The notes beneath the pieces were generated by a model. That model saw nothing but the letters and a program-made list of their open reading frames with translations. It did no database searches and had not been told where the DNA came from. Both the position numbers and the translations under genes were made by a program. 29,361 bases of DNA from positions 1 through 29,361 of IMG/VR virus record IMGVR_UViG_3300037109_000027; one strand, given 5' to 3'. Positions 14,874-21,856 of the stretch are shown piece by piece; within the stretch, counting starts at the first letter, position 1, and the number at the start of each line of letters is the position of its first letter. Source of the DNA: a virus.

Positions 14874-16655
14874 TTAGCAACCTACCGTCTTGTCCCAGAG
14901 GATTATATGGAGTCTGTCTGAGTAACGCACACCATGTTGAATAGCCATGTTAACAACCATCTCTCGTTTCTTGAGTAAGTCCATTCTTGTACATCCTTCT
15001 GGCATTAGAATAACTTGTTCCTTCTTGATTAGCCCTGGTTCTAAGAAATCCATTTGTATCTCTTCCCAATCCTCTTCACAGTCTACAACAAATTTAAACC
15101 ATGAATTACAGAAACTGGACAATGTCATTAACACATCAGGTTTGTATCTATCCTTTTTAGGAACTCCGCTGCTTGATAATTTAGGAGAGTTATTCCAGCA
15201 ATCAACATTATGTGCAAAATAAGTCTTAGGCATTATTACACACTCATTCTCAATCTCTATAAAAGGAGAGAAATTAAATCTATCAATAAAATACCTTACA
15301 AAGTTATACAATCGTTGTTGCTGTAATAAAGGACTTCCTCCAGTTAATACAAGGTGCATTTCTTTGTCCTCTAACTTCTTAATCAAAGATCCTGTGTTCA
15401 TTAATGTGAGAATTTGTTCAAAGTTAAATGGACTTCCAACTCTCCACACCTCAGTTGTATCGCAATTATGAACTAATATACGATTTGCAAGATATGTAGG
15501 ATATGGAGTGCAAGAAAGATTGTAAACCTCTGTCTTAGTAACATCAGAGGAACCAAATAATCTTGCATAGGATTTTGAAGGAATATTTGTTGTTATATCC
15601 GTAATAATGGAGCCATTAAATACAAAATCAAATAATTTTTCTTGCAATCTGTCCTCTTCTTTTAGATCTTTTTCTGTTAAGAACAAAACATCATATCCAA
15701 ATTGTTTGTAATGTTGTAGCCTATTCCACTCATAGTCTCCTCTTTTTCTATATCCTGTTTTAGCATACCAAGGAAATGTTGTATTATATATTTCAATTAT
15801 CTTTTTCTTCCCATCTATAATAAAATCCGGAAATCTGTATCCTGTTTTTCTATTACCAATTGCTAATTTATTATCCCCTATATATGTAATAGGTAGTTCC
15901 TTTCTTTGAAATATCTTTTCATATCTTTTTTCTAAAGAACTCTTAGACTTCCAATGTCCTAACATACTTCTTTTAGCAACTTCAGGATCCTTCATTGGAT
16001 TTTTGTCTCCTTTCATTCCTAATGATAATCCAAGTCGTAATTCCTCAGATCTTGTATATGGAGTAATCTCTCCAGATTTTATTCTAGCTTTATATGTATT
16101 ACTCATTTTCTTTCGTGTTCTTTTATGCTTCATAGGATTAAATTTTGTCATCTTATATGAAACAACCTGAGACCCTAATAAAGATATTAAAATATCACCT
16201 TTTTGTAGTTCTCCTGCTTTAATCCATCCTTTTTCTTTTACATAGATTTTATGATTTTTTGTAAGGACTAGTGGATGATCTGTTTTATAATCTATTACAA
16301 TTTTTAGCATTTGTTCTTTAATATCCACAATTCTTTTCATTGTTTCTTTAACAGTGGTTTGAACAATGTTTTTATGTTTATCCAAGGTAAGAAGAACTTC
16401 CCCTTTTTGAATGTCCTTAATTTTCTTAAGACCTCCTTCTAAGGTTTGAATTAAGGTATTTTCATGAAAGCAATAAACACAATCTAAGGTACATTGTTGT
16501 AAACGAAGGAAACAAGCGGGAAATCCTGCATATATTCCTTCTCCTTGAATTGTATCATAAAAGAACTCGGAGATATTTAGATAATTCTCTCCATCCTTTT
16601 GAAAGATACTTCTTGTAGCATGTACATCCGCAGAAATGATTTGTTTTATTATCAT
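14874..16655 (-). CDS. queE: 7-carboxy-7-deazaguanine synthase QueE, interrupted by an intein
   Basis: A 593-codon ORF. Residues 1-61 and 398-593 form a QueE of 257 residues when joined; residues 62-397 are an intein. The joined protein reads QQCTLDCVY-CDTTEVW, restoring the CX3CX2C radical-SAM motif, with FYDTIQGEG upstream and LVLTGGSPLL downstream, as in QueE. QueE converts 6-carboxytetrahydropterin to CDG using SAM and an Fe-S cluster. The intein sits exactly at the third cluster cysteine, so activity depends on splicing. The start overlaps the stop of the membrane-protein gene (ATGA, 16655-16652). Confidence 0.93.
   Translation of the reverse strand: MIIKQIISADVHATRSIFQKDGENYLNISEFFYDTIQGEGIYAGFPACFLRLQQCTLDCVYCFHENTLIQTLEGGLKKIKDIQKGEVLLTLDKHKNIVQTTVKETMKRIVDIKEQMLKIVIDYKTDHPLVLTKNHKIYVKEKGWIKAGELQKGDILISLLGSQVVSYKMTKFNPMKHKRTRKKMSNTYKARIKSGEITPYTRSEELRLGLSLGMKGDKNPMKDPEVAKRSMLGHWKSKSSLEKRYEKIFQRKELPITYIGDNKLAIGNRKTGYRFPDFIIDGKKKIIEIYNTTFPWYAKTGYRKRGDYEWNRLQHYKQFGYDVLFLTEKDLKEEDRLQEKLFDFVFNGSIITDITTNIPSKSYARLFGSSDVTKTEVYNLSCTPYPTYLANRILVHNCDTTEVWRVGSPFNFEQILTLMNTGSLIKKLEDKEMHLVLTGGSPLLQQQRLYNFVRYFIDRFNFSPFIEIENECVIMPKTYFAHNVDCWNNSPKLSSSGVPKKDRYKPDVLMTLSSFCNSWFKFVVDCEEDWEEIQMDFLEPGLIKKEQVILMPEGCTRMDLLKKREMVVNMAIQHGVRYSDRLHIILWDKTVGC
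15465..16472 (-). mobile_element. Intein in QueE with a Vsr-like homing endonuclease domain
   Basis: 336 residues from Cys62 (CFHENTL) to Asn397 (ILVHN), followed by the extein Cys398. The first block has Cys1 and a Hint-fold beginning; a block B-like region is TDHPLVLTKNH (residues 125-135), and the C-terminal blocks are VYNLSCTPYP and NRILVHN. All residues needed for standard Cys/His-Asn/Cys splicing are present. The central part has a NUMOD3-like stretch (GDKNPMKDPEVAKRSM) and then a nuclease-like segment with YRFPDFIIDGKKKIIEIYN and FGYDVLFLTEKDL, similar to Vsr-type or PD-(D/E)XK homing nucleases. No LAGLIDADG or HNH motif is seen. Confidence 0.85.
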
Positions 16656-16855
16656 AATGAAACTATTTTGTTTATAATGTAATTAACATACAAGCCTAAA
16701 ACAACGGCTGACACAATAAAAGATCCTATGATTGCCAGCCCACAATATGTTTTAAATAGTGTTACTATTGTAAGTAACATAAGGCCGACATCTGTAAGAC
16801 AAATAAGTATCATCAAAGATACTATTATCCCTATTATTTTAAATAATCGTTTCAT
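16652..16855 (-). CDS. Small membrane protein between queD and queE
   Basis: A 67-residue protein with two predicted transmembrane segments: residues 4-30 (IIGIIVSLMILICLTDVGLM) and about 40-60 (GLAIIGSFIVSAVVLGLYV). I chose ATG 16855, which overlaps the queD end by 17 nt; an ATG at 16897 would lie further inside queD. Its stop overlaps the queE start. No family recognised. A membrane protein within the queD-queE pair is unexpected and could be incidental; transport of a precursor is one speculative idea. Confidence 0.6.
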   Translation of the reverse strand: MKRLFKIIGIIVSLMILICLTDVGLMLLTIVTLFKTYCGLAIIGSFIVSAVVLGLYVNYIINKIVSL

Positions 16856-17219
16856 CGTGATTCGGTACATAACGGGCATTCGTTTTAGGTGTTTCACTTA
16901 CTTCTACAGCAGTCATTTGAGGGAATCTCAATTGAAACAGGTTAAAGATATATTTTGCAAGATTCTCTGCTGTTGGATTTAGATTAGGAGGTAACACTTC
17001 ATTAAGACAACGATGATCAAAGTTCTCATCTATTATCTTTTTAACTTCATTCAGTTCATTATAATCCTTCACAAAGCCTACTTTATCAAGTTTTAACGAA
17101 CTTAATTCGATCTTAACGGTATAGGTGTGTCCGTGTAATCTAGAACATTTATGCTCTGCTGGTAATCCTTCTAACCTATGAGCAGCATCGAATGTAAATA
17201 GTTTTGAAATTGTGTACAT
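16839..17219 (-). CDS. queD: 6-carboxytetrahydropterin synthase QueD
   Basis: A 126-residue QueD. FTFDAAHRL (His14) and CSRLHGHTY (Cys25, His29, His31) give the catalytic Cys and zinc ligands; FDHRCLN (Asp68, His69) and NPTAENLAKY (Glu86) complete the site, with VEVSETPKTNARY as the C-terminal substrate motif. It makes 6-carboxy-5,6,7,8-tetrahydropterin from FolE's product. Residues and length are canonical, so it should be active. It precedes the membrane gene and queE, with a 17-nt overlap into the membrane gene. Contrast with the cysteine-less paralog at 12888-13217. Confidence 0.93.
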   Translation of the reverse strand: MYTISKLFTFDAAHRLEGLPAEHKCSRLHGHTYTVKIELSSLKLDKVGFVKDYNELNEVKKIIDENFDHRCLNEVLPPNLNPTAENLAKYIFNLFQLRFPQMTAVEVSETPKTNARYVPNHDETII

Positions 17220-17223
17220 ATGA

Positions 17224-17439
17224 TTATGATTTAGGTAAGTGTTTTATATATTCAATAATCTTATTAGTCCCATCCGACCATAAATCTAATGCAAAGGTAA
17301 GCGAAATTGCTTCCTTAAGGTGTTCAATTAATGATGCTCTACCTATCACAATTAATTGTGAGTAGTCGTTGTTCTTTAATCCCATCTTCTTTCTCATTTC
17401 CTCAAATGCTTTCTTTAATTCTTGATCTGTTGGTTCCAT
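17224..17439 (-). CDS. Small hypothetical protein before queD
   Basis: A 71-residue, mainly helical protein (ELKKAFEEMRKKMG at the N-terminus; ASLIEHLKEAISLTFAL). I do not recognise a family. It begins with MEPT, close to the MERT starts noted elsewhere. It lies between the helicase and queD with almost no gap, so it may be on either transcript. Confidence 0.6.
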   Translation of the reverse strand: MEPTDQELKKAFEEMRKKMGLKNNDYSQLIVIGRASLIEHLKEAISLTFALDLWSDGTNKIIEYIKHLPKS

Positions 17440-17458
17440 AATTTTAAATATTTAGTTT

Positions 17459-19003
17459 CTACCAATAACTTCCTAAAAATGGTCTACCACGTTTTAAATT
17501 CTGTAATACTGTAATCTCATTTGATACAGAAAAAGCTCCTTTACGTTTCGTTAAATCATTTATCCTCATTAAACCTATCAACTTCTCTCTATCGTTAGTA
17601 TCTTGATTTAAACCCCACATTGCTGTGACATGCCCATACTTTCTTTTATCCTCAGAAAAGTTACTCTGTTTTAACCTGTTTTGATCATAACTTTTAGCAT
17701 CAGCTTGTGTTGCTGTTATTACAAGTGGTTGTCCTTTCTCTTGTGATAAACTCCTTAATCCTTTCCATATCTCATTCTGTAAATGTCTAAAGTCTTTGGA
17801 GTCTCCTGTCAACAAATCCGCATAATCTACAAGTATAACATCAGGAACAAAATCATCCTGCTTTTCCCAATTAGCTAAAATAGATTTAATATTCCTTACA
17901 GATAGTGTTCCGTTTGGATGAGTAGATAATTTAAAATGTCTTCCGTTCTTAATAAAGAACTCGTCAACAGCTTTTTTAGCCTCATAAACTGTTAAAGGAC
18001 TTCCAGTATTCACTTTCTTAATCCATACCGTAGCCCAATGTTTCTTCCAAAATTGTGTACAGTTAGTGCATGGTCTATACCCTTTAGATTCCTTATAAGC
18101 CTCAGTCAACATCTCTAAGGAAATAGTATTCTTTAACTCTATAGGATCCTTTCCTGCAAAAGGACTAATTTTTCCTTCTCTGTCTTCCGGGGATTTACAA
18201 TCATCTATCTGATTATAGATACAATCACGAACAGGTTCCCACATCCTACCTGAGTATTCTTCCTCATTAGACTTCTTTGTCAAATAAATACAAATTCTCA
18301 TCAATTGTTCATCCTCAGTCATATCCCCTGCTTGGAAGAATGCGATGTTCCTTTTCTGTCTACAACCTCTAATTGCCATATCCAATAACCAGAATGTCTT
18401 ACCACGTTTCTCAGGTCCCATCAGAGCAACAAAACCTCCACGTATTAATTGACTATTCCAATATTGTCCTAATTGTCTAGGATATGTTATTAAACTTTGA
18501 GTCGTTGTTTGAAATGCCTTCTCTACCCTATCTAGTACAACAGGATTGCCTAAATCTAGATCAGTTAAAGCTGCGTTTGCTATAGGCTTGAAATCACAGG
18601 CTAATTGGTTTGCCTCCTCTACTTGTCCATTAGACAATAAAGCATCAATTGTATCTTTATGAATAGATAGATGACGTTCATCAAAATGCTTTTTAGTCTC
18701 TTCTAAAAGATAGTTGAGATTAAAATTATCGTTTTCATACTCCTCAGATAATCCTGGTAGAATGTCTTCCTCAATCTCAGAGAATAGATCTTTAGGTAGT
18801 TTTCCTTTCTTAAGTTTAGCATAATAAATTGCTTCAATATCTCTGTTAGGTGCTTTGTCATACTTCTCGAAATACTCCCAACACCATCCAGCAATTCGTT
18901 TAGCTGTAGCAGACTCTAAATACCTAGGATCCCAAATATTACGAATCTGTCTTAGGTAGTCTGTAGAAGTAATTAGGCCGATTATTATTTTCCTCTCTAT
19001 CAT
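17459..19003 (-). CDS. DnaB-like replicative helicase with cysteine-containing insertion
   Basis: A 514-residue protein with a DnaB-like plan: an N-terminal helical domain (to about 150), then a RecA-fold ATPase. Walker A is GPEKRGKT (196-203) and Walker B VILVDYADLL (389-398), with PLVITATQADAKSYD after it. Between them lies an unusually long insert with Cys261, Cys269 and C312-x2-C315, possibly a zinc-binding module. It should unwind the replication fork together with the primase at 22253-23164 and the loader-like protein at 19205-20083. Its start overlaps the stop of the small upstream gene (ATGA). Nearest match is phage DnaB. Confidence 0.8.
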   Translation of the reverse strand: MIERKIIIGLITSTDYLRQIRNIWDPRYLESATAKRIAGWCWEYFEKYDKAPNRDIEAIYYAKLKKGKLPKDLFSEIEEDILPGLSEEYENDNFNLNYLLEETKKHFDERHLSIHKDTIDALLSNGQVEEANQLACDFKPIANAALTDLDLGNPVVLDRVEKAFQTTTQSLITYPRQLGQYWNSQLIRGGFVALMGPEKRGKTFWLLDMAIRGCRQKRNIAFFQAGDMTEDEQLMRICIYLTKKSNEEEYSGRMWEPVRDCIYNQIDDCKSPEDREGKISPFAGKDPIELKNTISLEMLTEAYKESKGYRPCTNCTQFWKKHWATVWIKKVNTGSPLTVYEAKKAVDEFFIKNGRHFKLSTHPNGTLSVRNIKSILANWEKQDDFVPDVILVDYADLLTGDSKDFRHLQNEIWKGLRSLSQEKGQPLVITATQADAKSYDQNRLKQSNFSEDKRKYGHVTAMWGLNQDTNDREKLIGLMRINDLTKRKGAFSVSNEITVLQNLKRGRPFLGSYW

Positions 19004-19200
19004 AATATAGTTCTTCTCAAATATGAATAACCTTCTTGTGTGCGACGATGAATAAACTTCTTAACATCAGAATATATTATCAAAGCATCCCAAACAACTT
19101 TACCTTGTCTTGTCTCCTTTACACTTACTAACCAATCATCAAACATTCTGAGAATGATTGTTGACTGTCGCTTCTTAAATACAATAAATGGAGTTCTCAT
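19000..19200 (-). CDS. Small hypothetical protein before helicase
   Basis: A 66-residue basic protein (MRTPFIVFKKRQSTIILRMF, ending SYLRRTIL). The middle (VVWDALIIYSDVKKFI) suggests a small alpha/beta fold. No family recognised. Its stop overlaps the helicase start, and it begins just after the initiator gene, so it belongs to the replication operon. Confidence 0.6.
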   Translation of the reverse strand: MRTPFIVFKKRQSTIILRMFDDWLVSVKETRQGKVVWDALIIYSDVKKFIHRRTQEGYSYLRRTIL

Positions 19201-19204
19201 ATTT

Positions 19205-20083
19205 CTATTCTATTAAACGTTCTCCGTCTTTGTTGTAATAAAAACCATTATCTCTTAAGGTCCATGGTCTACCAAATCTTATAATCATTTTATCCTTATT
19301 GTCTATTTTTCTATTAAAAGACTTCATCTCATCTGGATCATCTAACCAACGTGCATTATTTAACCAAGTTGTTGGGTGTGGTATAAATTTAGGGTCTTGC
19401 CACCGTTCACTTTCTTTTTGGAGTTTTAATGCTCTTCTAAGTTCCTTCCAGGTAGGACGATCTTTTGGAGGCTTCTTACATATTTTATTCCAGGCTGTAA
19501 GAGCTTTACCTTTATCTGGGTGTTTAGGATATAATTTCCAAAATGTCTCGAATAGATTTGGAACTATAGGAAAGTCTGAATTAGGTTTCAAAGAAGATTC
19601 ATCGGAATTATTATTATAGTATTTAGTCTTGTTAATTAGAGATGTGGTTTCTTGTATCTTTGTTCCTCCTGGAATATATATGCCTGTAACCAATAATGAA
19701 TTCAACCTTAAAAAGTCTATATAAAACCACTCTTTTGCTGGAATTCCTTTGCTTTTGATTTTCAATATATCATTATCAATCAGATAGTTTTTACATCTTC
19801 TAAGAGTTGTTATTGTAAGACCTAACTCTTCCATAATTTGCTTATGTGTACAGAAAAACCAATTATTATGCGTTAGTTTTTTCTTATGAAGAAATGTATA
19901 TTTATCAATATATGTAGATAGTAAAACAGAAGGAACAAGTCCTAAAACTGTAATCATTCTTCTATCTATTTTGATAAAACCATCAGGAGAAAGCATACCT
20001 CTTAGATCCTGGTTTGGTACACCCACCCATTTCTTTTCATCTGTACCATAATGAGGACGACCTTTTGTTCTTTCCATAATCAT
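19205..20083 (-). CDS. Winged-helix replication initiator / helicase-loader-like protein
   Basis: A 292-residue protein (start 20083, or 20077 if the MERT start is used). The N-terminal half includes THKQIMEELGLTITTLRRCK, a winged-helix DNA-binding segment. The C-terminal part has FWKLYPKHPDKGKALTAWNK and FIPHPTTWLNNARWLDD, a repeat-like helical module found in phage replisome organisers and DnaT/lambda O-related loaders. It should bind the origin and/or deliver the DnaB-like helicase encoded downstream. It is the first large gene after the promoter, leader and hairpin at 20098-20285. No Walker motif is present, so it is not a DnaC-type ATPase. Confidence 0.68.
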   Translation of the reverse strand: MIMERTKGRPHYGTDEKKWVGVPNQDLRGMLSPDGFIKIDRRMITVLGLVPSVLLSTYIDKYTFLHKKKLTHNNWFFCTHKQIMEELGLTITTLRRCKNYLIDNDILKIKSKGIPAKEWFYIDFLRLNSLLVTGIYIPGGTKIQETTSLINKTKYYNNNSDESSLKPNSDFPIVPNLFETFWKLYPKHPDKGKALTAWNKICKKPPKDRPTWKELRRALKLQKESERWQDPKFIPHPTTWLNNARWLDDPDEMKSFNRKIDNKDKMIIRFGRPWTLRDNGFYYNKDGERLIE

Positions 20084-20214
20084 AATCTATTAAAGATAAA
20101 AAAGTTCTGAGGTTTCACCGAAGCGGCGGATACTCCCTCAGAACTCCAACTTAGAAAAAAACTACCTAAACTAAAACTACATCCTAGAACACTCAAACCT
20201 ATCTTTGTATCCAT
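20080..20214 (-). CDS. 44-codon leader ORF spanning a terminator-like hairpin
   Basis: An ORF from ATG 20214 to a TGA that overlaps the initiator start (ATGA, 20083-20080). The peptide is hydrophobic (MDTKIGLSVLGCSFSLGSFF at the N-terminus) with no recognised family. It contains the 10-bp hairpin and T-run at 20098-20145, so ribosomes translating it would run through the terminator. It may be a leader peptide controlling readthrough, or only a chance ORF; the exact ATGA overlap favours translation. Confidence 0.4.
   Translation of the reverse strand: MDTKIGLSVLGCSFSLGSFFLSWSSEGVSAASVKPQNFFIFNRL
20098..20145 (-). terminator. Terminator-like hairpin in the leader of the replication operon
   Basis: A perfect 10-bp stem (AGTTCTGAGG / CCTCAGAACT, 20136-20145 with 20103-20112) followed by a T-run on the minus strand (20103-20098). 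The 23-nt loop contains a CTTCGG segment that can form a small stable inner hairpin. It looks like a rho-independent terminator, but it lies only about 15 nt upstream of the initiator start, so it may be an attenuator of the replication operon or end the upstream transcript. Confidence 0.7.
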
Positions 20215-20337
20215 AACCGCATTTATGAATTGAAAATAACAAATAACAAGACAACAAATGTATAAAACATTAAACGATAAAACAAGTAAATGATAATAAA
20301 AGGCATGTTGTAATTAAGTCTCAATTATTTATCAAAT
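20215..20337. other. Non-coding stretch upstream of the leader ORF
   Basis: With the leader ORF this forms the longest gap between established genes (about 250 bases). It is very AT-rich and holds the predicted promoter; I see no tRNA, repeat array or further ORF. Confidence 0.5.
20255..20285 (-). promoter_or_regulatory. Predicted Bacteroidota-type promoter of the replication operon
   Basis: On the minus strand a TTG (20285-20283) lies 20 nt upstream of TACATTTG (20262-20255), which fits the Bacteroidota -33 TTG and -7 TAnnTTTG consensus and spacing. Transcription would start near 20249 and give a leader containing the 44-codon ORF and the hairpin before the initiator gene. Confidence 0.5.
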
Positions 20338-20736
20338 CTATAGTCGTACCTGAATACTATCCCAATAGATAACAGTCATCGGACCAGAACCATTCCAATC
20401 CTTTGCAGCTTGCTCATATGTCTTGCCTTTAGCAAACTTCATAAACACCTCTTGACTTACAGTTAAGTCAAAACAGTCCCAGGTTTTATAATTTGAGCCA
20501 GTTATCTTGTTATAGTGGTTTATTCTACAAGGTCTTATTTGCATTGGACCACAGGCTTGTTCTTTAAAGTTAAAGGCATATATGTCTCCTCTGCTTTCAT
20601 AATCTATGATTGCCTTTATTAGAGGTTCATAATAGTTTATGCTTTCCGCTCGAACAATGTATAAGCTTCTAAACTCTGCTGATGGCATGCTAATCCACCA
20701 TAGAGACATTATTAAAATCAAGATTAGTTTTTTCAT
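20338..20736 (-). CDS. Secreted lysozyme/lytic transglycosylase-like protein
   Basis: A 132-residue protein. Residues 1-20 (MKKLILILIMSLWWISMPSA) are a signal peptide. The mature part resembles the SLT/goose-lysozyme fold: IIDYESRGD supplies the catalytic Glu (about residue 47), CGPMQIRP fits the conserved GxMQ loop, and AAKDWNGSG the final motif. It should cleave peptidoglycan in the periplasm. The context of small membrane and cysteine-rich genes could be a lysis or host-envelope group. The start overlaps the stop of the upstream gene (ATGA). It is short for the family, but the core appears complete. Confidence 0.72.
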   Translation of the reverse strand: MKKLILILIMSLWWISMPSAEFRSLYIVRAESINYYEPLIKAIIDYESRGDIYAFNFKEQACGPMQIRPCRINHYNKITGSNYKTWDCFDLTVSQEVFMKFAKGKTYEQAAKDWNGSGPMTVIYWDSIQVRL

Positions 20737-21065
20737 TCACTATATCCTTTCATTTGTCTTAACAATAAATAATCAGTTACAGTCATAGGAATGAAAGGTG
20801 CAGAATATTCTTCTCTTTCTTCTTCAATCTTGATTAACTTTGTTCTTAATCGGGCAGCTTTTAAAGCACGATCAAAATCTAAATTCTCTGGAGAATGCTC
20901 ATCAATAGAATCTACATATTGTAACAAACCAGCTTTTCCTGTTTCATAATGATAAGTAGTTCCATCAGCAGGATCATGATACGTATTCTTTTCAGCCCAT
21001 CTATAGATATAACAAATTGCAAGAATAAGTAAAAGTCCGATTAAAAACCAAACATTTTCATTCAT
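20733..21065 (-). CDS. Small protein with N-terminal membrane anchor
   Basis: A 110-residue protein. Residues 5-23 (VWFLIGLLLILAICYIYRW) form one transmembrane segment, followed by a soluble, charged, largely helical domain (ALKAARLRTKLIKIEEEREE). No family recognised. Stop overlaps the start of the secreted lysozyme-like gene, so the two may act together, for example in lysis, but this is inference. Confidence 0.65.
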   Translation of the reverse strand: MNENVWFLIGLLLILAICYIYRWAEKNTYHDPADGTTYHYETGKAGLLQYVDSIDEHSPENLDFDRALKAARLRTKLIKIEEEREEYSAPFIPMTVTDYLLLRQMKGYSE

Positions 21066-21082
21066 AGTATTTAAGTTTTAGA

Positions 21083-21259
21083 TTATTTAGTTTCACATCT
21101 TGGGGTATTATAAGACATCTTTCCGTTAGCGGTCATAAAGATATATCTTTTAAATCCAGTGTCATAGTAATGCTCACAACTACATTTTTCACACTTCTTG
21201 TAATTCAATTTATTATACACGAAGCTTGGAATCCATTTATGCATAGATGTTCTTTCCAT
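21083..21259 (-). CDS. Short cysteine-containing protein
   Basis: A 58-residue ORF. KKCEKCSCEHYYD gives a compact C-x2-C-x-C-x-H motif and a further Cys lies near the C-terminus (TPRCETK), consistent with a small metal-binding fold. It starts with MERT and lies directly after the stop of the upstream gene. No function recognised. Confidence 0.5.
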   Translation of the reverse strand: MERTSMHKWIPSFVYNKLNYKKCEKCSCEHYYDTGFKRYIFMTANGKMSYNTPRCETK

Positions 21260-21260
21260 A

Positions 21261-21521
21261 TTACTTCTTTCTCATTACGTCATGATAAATAGCACGTCCA
21301 CTTGGAGTAAATTGAACATATCTTCCTCTGGTATTCTTTCTGTTATTATGTTGTGGAACTATTCTCTTAGGACGATACTTTGGTTTAGGACCAGCCTCTT
21401 CCATCCTCTCCTCAAGAGTTTTCTTAGGAGGTGCAGCATTCACGGTTTTAACAGCTTTCTTACCAAATAAGAAAACCCAAATAGATACAAAAAATGCAAT
21501 AATACTTTTAATAGTTTTCAT
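21261..21521 (-). CDS. Small basic protein with N-terminal membrane segment
   Basis: An 86-residue protein from ATG 21521 (a longer ATG at 21563 overlaps the upstream gene). Residues 1-20 (MKTIKSIIAFFVSIWVFLFG) form a membrane segment or signal anchor; the remainder is strongly basic (PKYRPKRIVPQHNNRKNTRG). No family recognised. Confidence 0.55.
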   Translation of the reverse strand: MKTIKSIIAFFVSIWVFLFGKKAVKTVNAAPPKKTLEERMEEAGPKPKYRPKRIVPQHNNRKNTRGRYVQFTPSGRAIYHDVMRKK

Positions 21522-21532
21522 GATTTTACGTT

Positions 21533-21856
21533 TTATAGATTTGTATTTATGATTTGTTTCCAAATAGGAATGTTATAAAAGTAAGTCGTTGTAAGAATCC
21601 TTTCAGGAACATCAAATACTTCCACTTCGGTTGGATTAATAACCCAAGACATTTGATAGATATGTCTCCAGAACTGCCACCACTTAGGAGCATTAAGCTT
21701 TTTCTCATATTTGATACATAAAGCTTTCCAATAATCAATAGTATGAGAAAGCTCTGTATTCTTTTCAGCTAATTCTCTATTGTGAAGAATTGTCTTATTG
21801 TATAAAGCATTTCTCTTCTCAATAGCAACCGCTAATGATTTCTTTCTGTTTTTCAT
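21533..21856 (-). CDS. Small hypothetical protein, coiled-coil N-terminus
   Basis: A 107-residue protein. The N-terminal half is a likely coiled coil (VAIEKRNALYNKTI, NRELAEKNTELSHTI), and the middle is Trp-rich (APKWWQFWRHIYQM). The Trp-rich segment could touch the membrane. The start shares a base with the upstream stop. No family recognised. Confidence 0.55.
   Translation of the reverse strand: MKNRKKSLAVAIEKRNALYNKTILHNRELAEKNTELSHTIDYWKALCIKYEKKLNAPKWWQFWRHIYQMSWVINPTEVEVFDVPERILTTTYFYNIPIWKQIINTNL

Noticed and set aside
15465-16472. LAGLIDADG or HNH homing endonuclease in the intein
   Set aside because: No LAGLIDADG decapeptide or HNH histidine pattern is present; the Vsr-like pattern fits better.
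20098-20145. PreQ1 riboswitch in front of the replication operon
   Set aside because: The hairpin lacks the conserved preQ1 aptamer sequence and pseudoknot partner and does not precede deazaguanine genes; it looks like a simple terminator stem.
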